In this document: positions 35,156-47,600 of the stretch, one piece after another
How positions within the stretch are numbered: position 1 is the stretch's first letter
Layout of the letters: every line of letters starts with the position of its first letter
Source of the DNA: Ceriagrion tenellum
Taxonomy: Eukaryota > Arthropoda > Insecta > Odonata > Coenagrionidae
DNA: 64,000 bases
Direction: 5' to 3'
Assembly: GCA_963169105.1 (NCBI GenBank)
Contig: OY720634.1
Span: 152,093,584-152,157,583, forward strand
Position numbers and translations under genes: made by a program
The notes under the pieces: generated by a model
The model's database searches: none
Told to the model about the DNA's origin: nothing
What the model saw: only the letters and a program-made list of their open reading frames with translations

Positions 35156-36345
35156 TCAATCGTCCAGGGGTAGGGGGAATACTTTAAGAGCAGGACGGGT
35201 GAAGGAACCGTGAGGGGTTTGCAGCTGGACCACGCGGACATTCCCATCGTCACCGGGTGAAGTGCGGGTTACACGTGCTATACACCATTGGAGTGGTGGA
35301 GTCTTTGGAGAATGTACTATCACTAAGTCTCCTACATTCAGGTTTCCCGTTGATAAAGTCCATTTTGATCGTTGCTGCAGTGTATGGAGGTACTCCTGAT
35401 GCCATCTGGTCCATATGCGTTGGGAGAACGCTTGAACAATCTGCCATCTGCTGAGCCGGTTATTGGGTAGGTCAGCGTAGTCCTCCTCAGGAAGAGCCGT
35501 CAACGGAGTTCCAATCAGAAAATGCCCTGGGGTTAGAACAGACATATCAGTGGGATCAGTTGAGAGGGGTGTTAGCGGACGTGAGTTCAGCATAGCTTCC
35601 ACCTTCGTGACGAGAGTAATGAACTCCTGCAACGTAAGAACAGTTTGTCCCATGGTTCTGACCAGTTGATATTTGGCGCTTTTGATGGCACTTTCCCACA
35701 GGCCACCTTGGTGCGGTGCGGCCGGAGGTATAAAACGGAATTTTATGTGGTTTTCGCTTGAGTAGCGTGCAGTATATTCTCGGACTGCGGAGGATGCATA
35801 AAATCTTTTAATTGTGGTTTTCAGTTGAGCAGACGCTCCAACAAAATTGGTGCCACAATCTGAGTAGAGGTCTGAGTCCTCTTCTTGATACAAAACGAGT
35901 TAAAGCAGCAATGAAGGACTCTGACGTTAGGTCTGTAACCACTTCAAGATGGACAGCTTTGGTGCACATACAAATGAAAAGGCATAAATATGCCTTTATT
36001 GGAACCGCTCTTCTTAAATTATGTATTTTCACATTAAAAGGTCCACCGTAATCGATTCCCGTTTTTTGAAATGGCCGTGTTTGAGACATTCCGTACTTTG
36101 GTAAGTCTCCCAGTAATGGTGGCACGTTTTTTGCTTTGCAACGAAAACACCGCATGCACGTAAATATGCGAGATCTGATGACTGATCTTGCAGAGATAAT
36201 CCAAAATTGTTTGCACAAAATGGATTGCAGAAATAGAGGACCCGAGAAGACCTTCATCATCCAGAAATGGCGCCAGGCGTTGAATTCTTTTTGTGCAGGA
36301 GTTTCTGCTCTGAAGTAGTAGAGTTTCTTGACTGATTAGTAACAA
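35156..36345 (-). pseudogene. BEL/Pao retrotransposon pol, integrase and C-terminal domain
   Basis: In order on the minus strand: RIQRLAPFLDDEGLL (the conserved pre-integrase block), CFRCKAKNVPPLLGDLP, TGIDYGGPF (first catalytic Asp), VPIKAYLCLFICMCTKAVHL, LYSDCGTNFVGA (second Asp), PHQGGLWESAIKSAKYQL (catalytic Glu), MLNSRPLTPLSTDPTDMSVL and the C-terminal SRWQIVQAFSQRIW, GDLVIVHSPKTPP, RVVQLQTPHGS. The reading changes frame near 35868, and sequence is missing between DEGLL and the downstream block near 36230. Reverse transcriptase, protease and gag are absent: the element is cut at about 36345, where a LINE tail begins. Confidence 0.9.
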
Positions 36346-36720
36346 TCATACTACCAAACCTATTCGCTGCAAAGGCGGCAGGTCTATTACCCCAGCCCAG
36401 GCATTTCTGTCATGAGCGAGGTTCTTCATTGCCCTCTCCTCATCATATCTGCCATTACAGCGAATCTCTCCCTTCCTCTTCCTCTCTTTCCGTTAATCTT
36501 TCCTTATATCATCGTTTCCTCTAAGTATTCTCACCGTAATATGTGGCCGATCCAACTAGTCTTTCTCTTCTTTACTCCCTTTATCCAGAATTCCTGCTAT
36601 ACTGTTCATTATATCATTTCAGTCTTTCATGGAATACAGTTTCCTGTCTATAGCTTCCAGTTTCCCCCCCGTGTTGTCGTGAATGCTATTCTTTTGCTTT
36701 TATCACCCTGACTAGAATTT
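36346..36720 (-). pseudogene. RTE-type LINE 3' fragment (minus)
   Basis: TSWIGHILR, GKINGKRGRGRERF and AMKNLAHDRNAWAGVIDLPP reproduce the C-terminal pattern of endonuclease-RT LINEs (WIGHILR..., GKRGRGR.R, LA.DR..W). It adjoins the truncated BEL pol. Confidence 0.6.
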
Positions 36721-36975
36721 CTGTCCTTTTCCTTTTCCCATATTTAAATGGAAAATTCAAGAACCGTAGATGGAATGTTCACCGTTTGGTGTCAGTCAAT
36801 GTTGCATATAATTTTAAGTAAATTAAAAAAACTTGAAATTGAAAATTGACAATTGGAAACTATAAGTTGGAAAAAATAAGCAATTTTACCTGTTTGGACT
36901 CCAATGTCTCCTAGGAGAATGATGACAAATTATAAATTTTAAAAACGAAGCGACGCAAATAATCGCACTTTCTTC
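36721..36975. other. AT-rich spacer, nothing recognised
   Basis: It separates two convergent LINE tails. No motif was seen. Confidence 0.4.
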
Positions 36976-37480
36976 TCAGGAAATAAAATTTGGTAAAATA
37001 AAACACTCAACCGTGCACTTCTATCTTACGTCTGTGAATCTTGGACAATAACTGTCAGGGAGTTGTTGTAGGAGTTTTTGGATAGATTTGAGAGGACAGT
37101 ACTACGGAGAATATACGGGCCTGTGAATATAGAAGGAGCATGGAGAACCTGCCATGACGAAGAAATATATAGCCTGTATAAAGAAGCCAGCATTCAACGT
37201 ATTGCTAACTAATGAGATTACAATGGGCTGGGCAGGTCCTGTGGATGCCGGATGAGAGTGCAGCTAAGGGAGTGTTCACCGGACAGATGGGAGGGATGAA
37301 ACCGGTGGGAAAACCCAGAGCTCGGTGGTATAAAAACCTCAGTAAGGATGCACAAGAACTGCTTGGGGTGACAATTTGGAGAAGAGTGGCAGATAATTAA
37401 TAGAGAGGAATGGGGGAGACCAAAATTGAGAGACCGAGGCCCTATTTTTGGCTTCAGCGCCATCGAAGAAAGAAGAGAAG
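36976..37480 (+). pseudogene. LINE C-terminal fragment (plus)
   Basis: SYVCESWTITVRELL, FERTVLRRIYGPVNIEGAWR, EIYSLYKEASIQRIAN, then RLQWAGQVLWMPDESAAKGV and GKPRARWYKNLSKDAQELLG form the standard C-terminus of insect endonuclease-reverse transcriptase LINEs. Two stops break it. Confidence 0.8.
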
Positions 37481-38344
37481 AAATTGGAATAGGCGATATG
37501 AAGATCTTGGAAATATTTTAAGAAATGAAAAATTAAGGCAACGATTTGAGGTTCTCAACGTATTGCGAGTTTTAGGTAGTTTCCTCAAAATTGTATTTGA
37601 AAAAAGTAAGATCGTGAACTTGGAAATGGTTTAAAAAAATCAAGGGGCAGTGTTAAAATGTTGACCGTTTAATAAAAAATAATCGAAAATTGAGCCTCCT
37701 TAGATTCCTGGCGGTTTTTTGCGCCAAAATGGCCAGTTTGGCTCTGACTGGCTCCGCCTTAATTCTGCGAAGTGCTGGGTTCTAAGCAACAACGAACTGA
37801 CCCGGTGGAAAACCCGAGAAGTCGAAATCAGCAAAATACGCCGGGAAAGAAGTAATTCACACAGAGTTGAAATGTTCACTGTATTTGTTTCAATTTAGAA
37901 ATATCATCGAAAACCTGTGATTGAGGTGGACGTAACCATTATCCTGGGTTTGAATACTAAAAAATTATGGAACATTGTTGAATATTTTACTGTTTAAGTT
38001 TTCTTTAGTTAGATTCAGAAAAATTAAAGGTAAAAATGAGCGAAATCGAGTTTACGGAAATATCTTTTAGAAATCGACGAATCACCGAAATTAGTTCACA
38101 CAGTTATCTTTTCGCGGTATTTTTGTATATTTCACTCAAAGAAAAAATTTAAAGACCAAAATATTTTCTAAAAAATTATTTTAAGACAGTTACATTTCAG
38201 CAAAGGATAAATAATAATGAGCGATATCTTTCTTTGAGATAGATTTTCGAACATTTTTTAAGACAAAAAATTCTAGACTGGTGCTAGGAAGAAAAAAATA
38301 TTATTTCATAATAATTTTTTCGGTAAATTCATATAAAAAATGAT
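37481..38344. repeat. Degenerate satellite-like sequence leading into the array
   Basis: Boxes typical of the array monomers already occur here: CTTGGAAATATTTTAAGAAA near 37506, GAGTTGAAATGTTCACTG near 37864, GAGCGAAATCGAG near 38039, ATCTTTTAGAAATCGACG near 38063. This part is not collinear with the 4.58-kb units and may be the eroded edge of the array. Confidence 0.5.
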
Positions 38345-39644
38345 ATGAAATCAGCGGAATTGCGATCTAGTTTTATAATTTCAAGGAGTCAAACATTCAT
38401 CTCAGAGTCTAAATACACTCATTCGGCTTTCGCTACATACGCTTTATATAACATACGCTATTTGGTTTTCTTTTTATAAAGTTCACACAAATATAACTAA
38501 AAATGGGTGAAGTCATTAACTTAAGTAAGTCAGATTTTAAGAATCAATAAAACAAAAGGATTATAATAGTTAGTACGTTCACCATTGTACATTTATTTTG
38601 TAAATCACCAAATAAACGTAATGATGTAGATGTGTAAATATTTTTAAACAATCAACTACTCAAAGAAGGAAGTAAAAATGTTCACATATGGTTTATTTTG
38701 TTTTATTCAAAAGAAAAAGGATATTAAAATGACCGAAATCGTGATAAAGAAATATTTTCAGTATCTAGAAAAGAAATAAGGAAATTAATTGATCTGTATT
38801 TTGCACTTATTTTATAGTAGATTAAAAACACAAGGAATTGAAAGGGCGAAATCGCAATCTTTGGAATATTTTCGAGTTGAAAAATGAAGGTTCAATGTTA
38901 CAATGTATGCCGTTTTTCCTTTATTTTAAGTCACGTTCACTGCATCAAAGAATTGAATAAGCGTGTTCCTTATTTTGGGAAAACAAATCAGCTATCAAAA
39001 TATAAAAAACAGAGTGATTGTGATACTATTTTGGGGTTTTTTAGGTAGTTTCAAATGAACATGATGATGAAACAGGAGAAGTCTTGATCATGGAAACCTT
39101 TGTGAGATTTTGACTTTTAATACAACATAATAGCTATGTTATCATTTTACCAAAACACTCTTGCTAGTTTCTCCCAAACAAGCAAATGAAATAAGCGATA
39201 TCGTTACGCCGGTGATATTTAGAAGAAATCAAATTATCTGTAAATAGTATTGAATCACATTGTACAGAATATTTCACAGCATTAAATTTTGTGTGAGGAA
39301 AATCCTTATTATAGGGGGTACCATCATTCCCATTTATACTCATAAAAATTTCAATATATCATGTATCACCATAAAGAGCACGCTGTAGTTACCTCTTCTC
39401 CTTCTGTCTTCACTTTATTCTGCCTAAGCTCATGCTTTCAACCTGTGATCTCTCTTTCAATATTTTGAGCTAATAAAGAGCATTAAAAACTCTTTGGTAT
39501 GCGCTGTATACCATTATTCATGTTTTTCGATGCTCTGCATGGGTGTACCAGTTTTTGATTTCCCTGATTTGATCTTAGATCCCAACGTCTCATTTCTTTT
39601 CTCAATTTTTATGTTCGTTAGGTCTCATGTTTTCTTTACTGTAG

Positions 39645-39745
39645 TTTTTCTTCCACACACAAGTTGGCCAGAAGTACCAGAATCCCTTGTCAATCCATTT
39701 GGTGACGATGGCGATGATTTTGAAGCCAATTGGCGATTCGACAGG
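39645..39745 (+). pseudogene. Bestrophin-like exon fragment, unit 1
   Basis: A pyrimidine-rich acceptor (TTTTCTTTACTGTAG, ending 39644) precedes codons reading SWPEVPESLVNPFGDDGDDF, then EANWRFDR. Bestrophin anion channels carry a highly conserved GWLKVAE.L.NPFGEDDDDFE.NW..DRN segment that forms the calcium clasp. Here the acidic cluster is DDGDDFE, and the bases after DR do not continue the family. The fragment sits at residues about 51-84 of a 96-codon open frame (39494-39784) whose first half is unrelated. No other bestrophin exon was seen in the unit, so this is a captured exon or pseudogene piece, not a gene. Confidence 0.7.
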
Positions 39746-40049
39746 CCAAGGCGCACCCCAGGCTGTAGCACCACCGGATGGTAATGATGAATCCGCGGAG
39801 TGATGTGGTTAGAAATAAAACATAAGGACTACGACGAATAGTGGTAAAACACACACCGAAGAAGCTCAACCGAGGTCATAAGGCATCTAGTTACCATCGA
39901 TTATTTTTCAGTGTTCAATATCTGAGTATCCCATTTGTCACATGGCACTACGGTTAAAATGAGAGCATAACGATTGCTTTCGAACTAATTACCTCTCACA
40001 CTCTTTCGCAAGTCGTTTTAAATGGGTTAAATGATGTGAAAAATTTCCT

Positions 40050-40130
40050 CCTACTACAAGCCGTCACCTGGGATCGAACCGCCGACTCCTTTTCTGAGAG
40101 AGTATTGTAACAATCTAAGCAAACTAGTGA
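40050..40130 (-). repeat. tRNA-derived SINE-like segment, unit 1
   Basis: On the minus strand TTTGCTTAGATTGTTACAAT (A-box-like D arm) is followed after about 20 bases by GGCGGTTCGATCCCAGG, an exact polymerase III B box GGTTCGATCCC. The spacing fits a tRNA-related SINE head; a proper acceptor stem is not formed, so it is not a tRNA gene. Confidence 0.6.
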
Positions 40131-40228
40131 ATTAATTTTTATAAAAATGCAATGCACTTTCAATGATTCTGAATAGTGAAATGAAATGAACGAAAAAGTT
40201 GGAGGAGGCGGGTTAACCACACTGGAAC

Positions 40229-40380
40229 CTAAGCTTCGTTAGCGTTTACGAGGGTGTCGCCACGGGCCTTACGGCTCTCTCTCGCACCGGCTATCTAGAG
40301 CAACGGCCTCGGCTCCTCCGTGGGGGAACGAGTGAAAATTAGGGCTTTTCTTTCACTCTACGGATTACGCATATGAATAT
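40229..40380. other. GC-rich block of the array unit (first of six)
   Basis: A sharply GC-rich segment (CGGCCTCGGCTCCTCCGTGG and neighbours) in an otherwise AT-rich unit. It recurs at about 44797, 49376, 53955, 58533 and 63112. Unit 1 reads GGTGTCGCCACGGGCC where all later units read GGCGTCGCCTCCGGCC. No known RNA gene or promoter was recognised in it. Confidence 0.5.
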
Positions 40381-43300
40381 TAAAGAATTAAATAAGAGCG
40401 AAGTTAACTCTAAACGTACGATTTTAATTCCTAAGGACATTCTGAAGATTTGAATTTAGTATTTCCGCAAGCATTCAACCATTATCTTACACCAAGGGAT
40501 ATCCACATGTGCTTAATATTATATGTTTCGTGCACCACTTTAAATTTGGCAACAAACTGCTATCCATGTTGGTATTAAAGAAATTAATTCTGTGATTTCA
40601 GTTGAAAAAGCTTTTGGTGTTCCCGTAATGTTAACGGTAAAAATTCAGTCGTATTATATTCTCACTTTCTCATTTCCCGTGTTTGCACATACCGATGGTG
40701 GTTGCTAAGGAAGTTATTTTTGTTCACCCATCTCCATTAAGATGTTGTATTGGATAAGCTCCTTTGAATATTGAGGAATTGATTGCATTCAGGTGGGTTG
40801 CTTCTTGCTGATAATGCTACATGTATTTCAACTAAAAATATCAGTATATTATTGCGATATGACAATGCAAAACTGAAATCAAGCGCAGTGTCAAGTAGAA
40901 GTCTCGTTTGTGTCGCTCATCTCTTGGCACTAGACATCTTACAATACTGGTAATTTTTTTACTTTCGATGCTGGTAAATTCAAATATGTGACATCCGGAT
41001 CTTAGAACGATTTGTAGTAAGACATAATCAAAGAGCAGAGCAGGAGCAAGTAATGAAATAAGCAACCTTGGAACTGAGCGAAATATAGGACTTGGACTTA
41101 CTAAGAAATAAAAAGAAATCTAGGAATGGAGTTGAAATGTTCATTGTTTTGCATTTCATTTTTTGGTTGATGTGCTCGAATCAGACATTTAAATGTATAA
41201 ACTCTTTGTCTGTAATGGGTATGTTTTTAGGGAAATCAAAGAAGAAATCATGGAACTGAGTTGATATGTAAACGATATCGCGTTTCACTTTCGGTATATT
41301 CGGAAAATGAAGAATTTGGAATGGGCGAAATGTTGACTTTTTAAATGATTTTTCAAGAAATCAAGAAATTAAGAACCTGAGTTGAAATGTTCACGTTATG
41401 GATTGCTTTCAGGGTTCCTTATAAAAATCAAGGAAAGAAACATAGTTTCACAGTTTAGCATTCAAAAATGTAGATTCACAGACAAGAGAGTTTGGAATGA
41501 GCGAAATTTTAATCCAGGAAATATTTTCTAGAAATCAAGAAAATGAAGGATCAAAGAGTAAATATTGACGATATTGTGTTTATAATTTGGTACAAACCCA
41601 GGAAGAGAAGTAGTCTTTACTTCAGTTTCACAAAAATTGTAGCTAAAATGTAAATATTTGAAATATTTTCTAGAAATCCATATCTTGAGGATCAGAGGTG
41701 AAATATTTTTCGTTTCACGATTTTTGTCATTTTCACAATAGCAAGAAAAATATGAGCCAATTGTTGATGTAGTCGGTATTTTCATAAGATATCATCGTAG
41801 AGAAATGAAATTCTCACCGTTTTTCCTTTCTACGAGTAGGATTCAACGCAATCAAAAAATCAAATAAGCGAAAACTTGACCGTGGAAATATTTTTTAGCA
41901 TTAAAATTTTAAAATAACAGAATAGCTTCATTATCATTTCACAGAACACTCTTGGTATTTTCTCTCACACAAGAAACTGAAATTAGCAAAATCCTTACCC
42001 CGGAGATATTTACAAGAAATCATAATATCTGCGAACAGTAGTGAATTATTTCACGTTTTTTAGGTGATTTCCCACAAAAAAGTATTTTATGATTAGCGAT
42101 AACGGAATTTTGGAAATACTTTCAAGATATCGATTAATCATAGAACTGAGTCTAAGTATTCGTGGTACGCGTTATCAAAACGTAGGATCACGGACACAAG
42201 AAAAGTTACTGTGCAAAATTTTTCATCTAGGAAATATTTTAAGAAAAAATGGTGTATAAAAATTGTGTTCTTTAATTCACCATTCCGCGTTTTATATTGA
42301 AAAACTCACAAATAGTAAACGTTGATCTTTTGGGAACAAGGGTTTCCCTCTTTAATCCGTCTTGGATTTGTCAAATTTTTAAAAAATAACTTAGGGGTAA
42401 TGGAAAGGGTTTACAAATATTTGAAAAAACCAGACGTCGAAATTAAGGAAATCTTTATTCTTTACATATTTAAAAAAAATCACAAATGAGGAAAATGTTA
42501 TATCAGGTAGACATACAGAAAAAAGGAATTTGAACTAAGCGAATTGCCGATGCTGGAAATACTATTGAGAAATCCTTAAATAAGGGTAAATAGTTGAAAT
42601 AATCGCCGTTTTAAGTTTTTCGTTATATTATTACCAAAGAACTTGATATAAGCAAAGTATTGATCATAGAAATATTTACCTTACTGAAAACATCAAGGAA
42701 GAGAAGACCAATGAACGTCGTTTCACGTTTCTCTTAAAGTGGGTTAAAAGAAAGAAAGAAACTGAAGTGGCCTAAAGGTTATTTTGAAAATTTTTCAACG
42801 GAAAAACCAAAGATCAGAGTTGTAATGATCACCATTCAACGTATATTGTAAGAAAATTGAATAGAAGTTCTGGTGGTAAAGAAAAAATATATTTTATTCG
42901 GTAAATTCATAAAAGAAATTATATGAAATCAGCGGAATTGCGATCTTGTTTTATAATTTCAAGGAGTCAAACAATCAACTCACAGTATTTATACACTCAT
43001 TCGGCTTTTGCTACGTACGCTATTTGGCTTTCTTATTATAATATTCACAAAAACATAATTTAATAATGTGTGAAATCATTATCTTGCAAAAATTTCAAGA
43101 ATCAACAAAACAAAAGGATTATTATAGTTAGTATGTTCACCATTGTACATTTATTTTTGTGAATCACCAAATAAACGTAATTATGGATTAAAGATGTGTA
43201 AGTATTTTTAAACAATCAACTATTCAAAGAAGGAAGTAAAAATGTTCACTGATGGTTTATTTGGTTTTTTTCAAAAGAAAAAGGATATTAAAATGACCGA

Positions 43301-44211
43301 AATCGTGATAAAGAAATATTTTCAGGTATCTAGAAAAGAAATAAGGAAATTAATTGATCAGTATTTTGCACTTATTTTATAGTAGATTAAAAACACAAGG
43401 AATTGAAAGGGCGAAATCGCAATCTTTGGAATATTTTCGAGTTGAAAAATGAAGGTTCAATGTTACAATGTATGCCGTTTTTCCTTTATTTTAAGTCACG
43501 TTCACTGCATCAAAAAATTGAATAAGCGTGTTCCTTATTTTGGGAAAACAAATCAGCTATCAAAATATAAAAAACAGAGTGATTGTGATACTATTTTGGG
43601 GTTTTTTTTAGGTAGTTTCAAATGAACATGATGATGAAACAGGAGAAGTCTTGATCATGGAAACCTTTGTGAGATTTTGACTTTTAATACAACATAATAG
43701 CTATGTTATCATTTTACCAAAACACTCTTGCTAGTTTCTCCCAAACAAGCAAATGAAATAAGCGATATCGTTACGCCGGTGATATTTAGAAGAAATCAAA
43801 TTATCTGTAAATAGTATTGAATCACATTGTACAGAATATTTCACAGCATTAAATTTTGTGTGAGGAAAATCCTTATTATAGGGGGTACCATCATTCCCAT
43901 TTATACTCATAAAAATTTCAATATATCATGTATCACCATAAAGAGCACGCTGTAGTTACCTCTTCTCCTTCTGTCTTCACTTTATTCTGCCTAAGCTCAT
44001 GCTTTCAACCTGTGATCTCTCTGTCAATATTTTGAGCTAATAAAGAGCATTAAAAACTCTTTGGTATGCGCTGTATACCATTATTCATGTTTTTCGATGC
44101 TCTGCATGGGTGTACCAGTTTTTGATTTCCCTGATTTGATCTTAGATCCCAACGTCTCATTTCTTTTCTCAATTTTTATGTTCGTTAGGTCTCATGTTTT
44201 CTTTACTGTAG

Positions 44212-44312
44212 TTTTTCTTCCACACACAAGTTGGCCAGAAGTACCAGAATCCCTTGTCAATCCATTTGGTGACGATGGCGATGATTTTGAAGCCAATTGG
44301 CGATTCGACAGG
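44212..44312 (+). pseudogene. Bestrophin-like exon fragment, unit 2
   Basis: Copy of the unit 1 fragment. The enclosing 96-codon frame (44061-44351) differs by one residue just downstream (Thr to Ala, ACC to GCC). Confidence 0.7.
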
Positions 44313-44616
44313 CCAAGGCGCGCCCCAGGCTGTAGCACCACCGGATGGTAATGATGAATCCGCGGAGTGATGTGGTTAGAAATAAAACATAAGGACTACG
44401 ACGAATAGTGGTAAAACACACACCGAAGAAGCTCAACCGAGGTCATAAGGCATCTAGTTACCATCGATTATTTTTCAGTGTTCAATATCTGAGTATCCCA
44501 TTTGTCACATGGCACTACGGTTAAAATGAGAGCATAACGATTGCTTTCGAACTAATTACCTCTCACACTCTTTCGCAAGTCGTTTTAAATGGGTTAAATG
44601 ATGTGAAAAATTTCCT

Positions 44617-44697
44617 CCTACTACAAGCCGTCACCTGGGATCGAACCGCCGACTCCTTTTCTGAGAGAGTATTGTAACAATCTAAGCAAACTAGTGA
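44617..44697 (-). repeat. tRNA-derived SINE-like segment, unit 2
   Basis: Same sequence as in unit 1; B box at 44647-44637. Confidence 0.6.
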
Positions 44698-47600
44698 ATT
44701 AATTTTTATAAAAATGCAATGCACTTTCAATGATTCTGAATAGTGAAATGAAATGAACGAAAAAGTTGGAGGAGGCGGGTTAACCACACTGGAACCTAAG
44801 CTTCGTTAGCGTTTACGAGGGCGTCGCCTCCGGCCTTACGGCTCTCTCTCGCACCGGCTATCTAGAGCAACGGCCTCGGCTCCTCCGTGGGGGAACGAGT
44901 GAAAATTAGGGCTTTTCTTTCACTCTACGGATTACGCATATGAATATTAAATAATTAAATAAGAGCGAAGTTAACTCTAAACGTACGATTTTAATTCCTA
45001 AGGACATTCTGAAGAGTTGAATTTGGTATTTCCGCAAGCATTCAACCATTATCTTACACCTAGGGATATCCACATGTGCTTAATATTATATGTTTCGTGC
45101 ACCACTTTAAATTTGGCAACAAACTGCTATCCATGTTGGTATTAAAGAAATTAATTCTGTGATTTCAGTTGAAAAAGCTTTTGGTGTTCCCGTAATGTTA
45201 ACGGTAAAAATTCAGTCGTATTATATTCTCACTTACTCATTTCCCGTGTTTGCACATACCGATGGTGGTTGCTAAGGAAGTTATTTGTTGTTCACCCATC
45301 TCCATTAAGATGTTGTATTGGATAAGCTCCTTTGAATATTGAGGAATTGATTGCATTCAGGTGGGTTGCTCCTTGCTGATAATGCTGCATGTATTTCAAC
45401 TAAAAATATCAGTATATTATTGCGATATGACAATGCAAAACTGAAATCAAGCGCAGTGTCAAGTAGAAGTCTCGTTTGTGTCGCTCATCTCTTGGCACTA
45501 GACATCTTACAATACTGGTAATTTTGTTACTTTCGATACTGGTAAATTGAAATAAGTGACATCCGGATCTTGGAAAGATTTTAAGTAAGAAATAATGAAA
45601 GAGCAGAGCAGTAGCAAGTATTGAAATAAGCAACCTTGGAACTGAGCGAAATATAGGACTTGGACTTACTAAGAAATAAAAAGAAATCTAGGAATGGAGT
45701 TGAAATGTTCATTGTTTTGCATTTCATTTTTTGGTTGATGTGCTCGAATCAGACATTTAAATGTACAAACTCTTTGTCTGGAATGGGTATGTTTTTAGGG
45801 AAATCAAAGAAGAAACCATGGAACTGAGTTGATATGTAAACGATATCGCGTTTCATTTTCGGTATATTCGGAAAATGAAGAATTTGGAATGAGCGAAATG
45901 TTGACTTTTTAAATGATCTTTCAAGAAATCAAGACATTAAGAACCTGAGTTGAAATGTTCACGTTATGGATTGCTTTCAGGGTTCCTTATAAAAATCAAG
46001 GAAAGAAACATAGTTTCACAGTTTAGCATTCAAAAATGTAGATTCACAGACAAGAGAGTTTGGAATGAGCGAAATTGTAATCCAGGAAATATTTTCTAGA
46101 AATCAAGAAAATGAAGGATCAAAGAGTAAATATTGACGATATTGTGTTTATTATTTGGTACAAACCCAGGAAGAGAAGTTGTCTTTACTTCAGTTTCACA
46201 AAAATTGTAGCTAAAATGTAAATATTTGAAATATTTTCTAGAAATCCATATCTTAAGGATCAGAGGTGAAATATTTTTCGTTTCACGATTTTTGTCATTT
46301 TCACAATAGCAAGAAAAATATGAGCCAATTGTTGATGTTGTCGGTATTTTCATAAGATATCATCGTAGAGAAATGAAATTCTCACCGTTTTTCCTTTCTA
46401 CGAGTAGGATTCAACGCAATCAAAAAATCAAATAAGCGAAAACTTGATCGTGGAAATATCTTTTAGCATTAAAATTTTAAAATAACAGAATAGCTTCATT
46501 ATCATTTCACAGAACACTCTTGGTATTTTCTCTCACACAAGAAACTGAAATTAGCAAAATCCTTACCCCGGAGATATTTACAAGAAATCATAATATCTGC
46601 GAACAGTAGTGAATTATTTCACGTTTTTTAGGTGATTTCCCACAAAAAATGTTTTATGATTAGCGATATCGGAATTTTGGAAATACTTTCAAGATATCGA
46701 TTAATCACAGAACTGAGTCTAAGTATTCGTGGTACGCGTTATCAAAACGTAGGATCACGGACACAAGAAAGGTTACTCTGCAAAATTTTTCATCTAGGAA
46801 ATATTTTAAGAAAAAATGGTGTATAAAAATTGTGTTCTTTAATTCACCATTCCGCGTTTTATATTGAAAAACTCACAAATAGTAAACGTTGATCTTTTGG
46901 GAACAAGGGTTTCCCTCTTTAATCCGTCTTGGATTTGTCAAATTTTTAAAAAATAACTTAGGGGTAATGGAAAGGGTTTACAAATATTTGAAAAACCAGA
47001 CGTCGAAATTAAGGAAATCTTTATTCTTTACATATTTAAAAAAAATCACAAATGAGGAAAATGTTATATCAGGTAGACATACAGAAAAAAGGAATTTGAA
47101 CTAAGCGAATTGCCGATGCTGGAAATACTATTGAGAAATCCTTAAATAAGGGTAAATAGTTGAAATAATCGCCGTTTTAAGTTTTTCGTTATATTATTAC
47201 CAAAGAACTTGATATAAGCAAAATATTGATCATAGAAATATTTACCTTGATGAAAACATCAAGGAAGAGAAGACCAATGAACGTCGTTTCACGTTTCTCT
47301 TAAAGTAGGTTAAAAGAAAGAAAGAAACTGAAGTGGCCTAAAGGTTATTTTGAAAATTTCTCAACGGAAAAACCAAAGATCAGAGTTGTAATGATCACCA
47401 TTCAACGTATATTGTAAGAAAATTGAATAGAAGTTCTGGTGGTAAAGAAAAAATATATTCATTCATTATATTTTATTCGGTAAATTCATAAAAGAAATTA
47501 TATGAAATCAGCGGAATTGCGATCTTGTTTTATAATTTCAAGGAGTCAAACAATCAACTCACAGTATTTATACACTCATTCGGCTTTTGCTACGTACGCT

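Larger units (their letters stand above)
38345..42923. repeat. Array unit 1 (most diverged)
   Basis: It has the same gene-less layout as the other units but many private substitutions and small indels, for example in 40930-41065 and near 42071. At the alternating sites it carries the type O states shared with units 3 and 5. Confidence 0.9.
42924..47502. repeat. Array unit 2 (type E)
   Basis: It has TGTACAAAC, GAAACCATGG, AATGATCTTTC, GCGATATCGG and AGAAAGGTTACTCTGC at the alternating sites, as does unit 4. Just before its start, sequence ATTCATTCATTATA present in later copies is missing (about 42890). Confidence 0.9.

Noticed and set aside
39996..40220. 74-codon minus frame repeated in every unit as a gene
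   Set aside because: It overlaps the tRNA-SINE-like segment and its translation follows the A and B boxes; conservation is explained by recent unit duplication.
41528..41785. 85-codon minus frame repeated in units 1-5
   Set aside because: It lies in the short-monomer satellite part and has low-complexity composition; the frame is kept only because the units are nearly identical.
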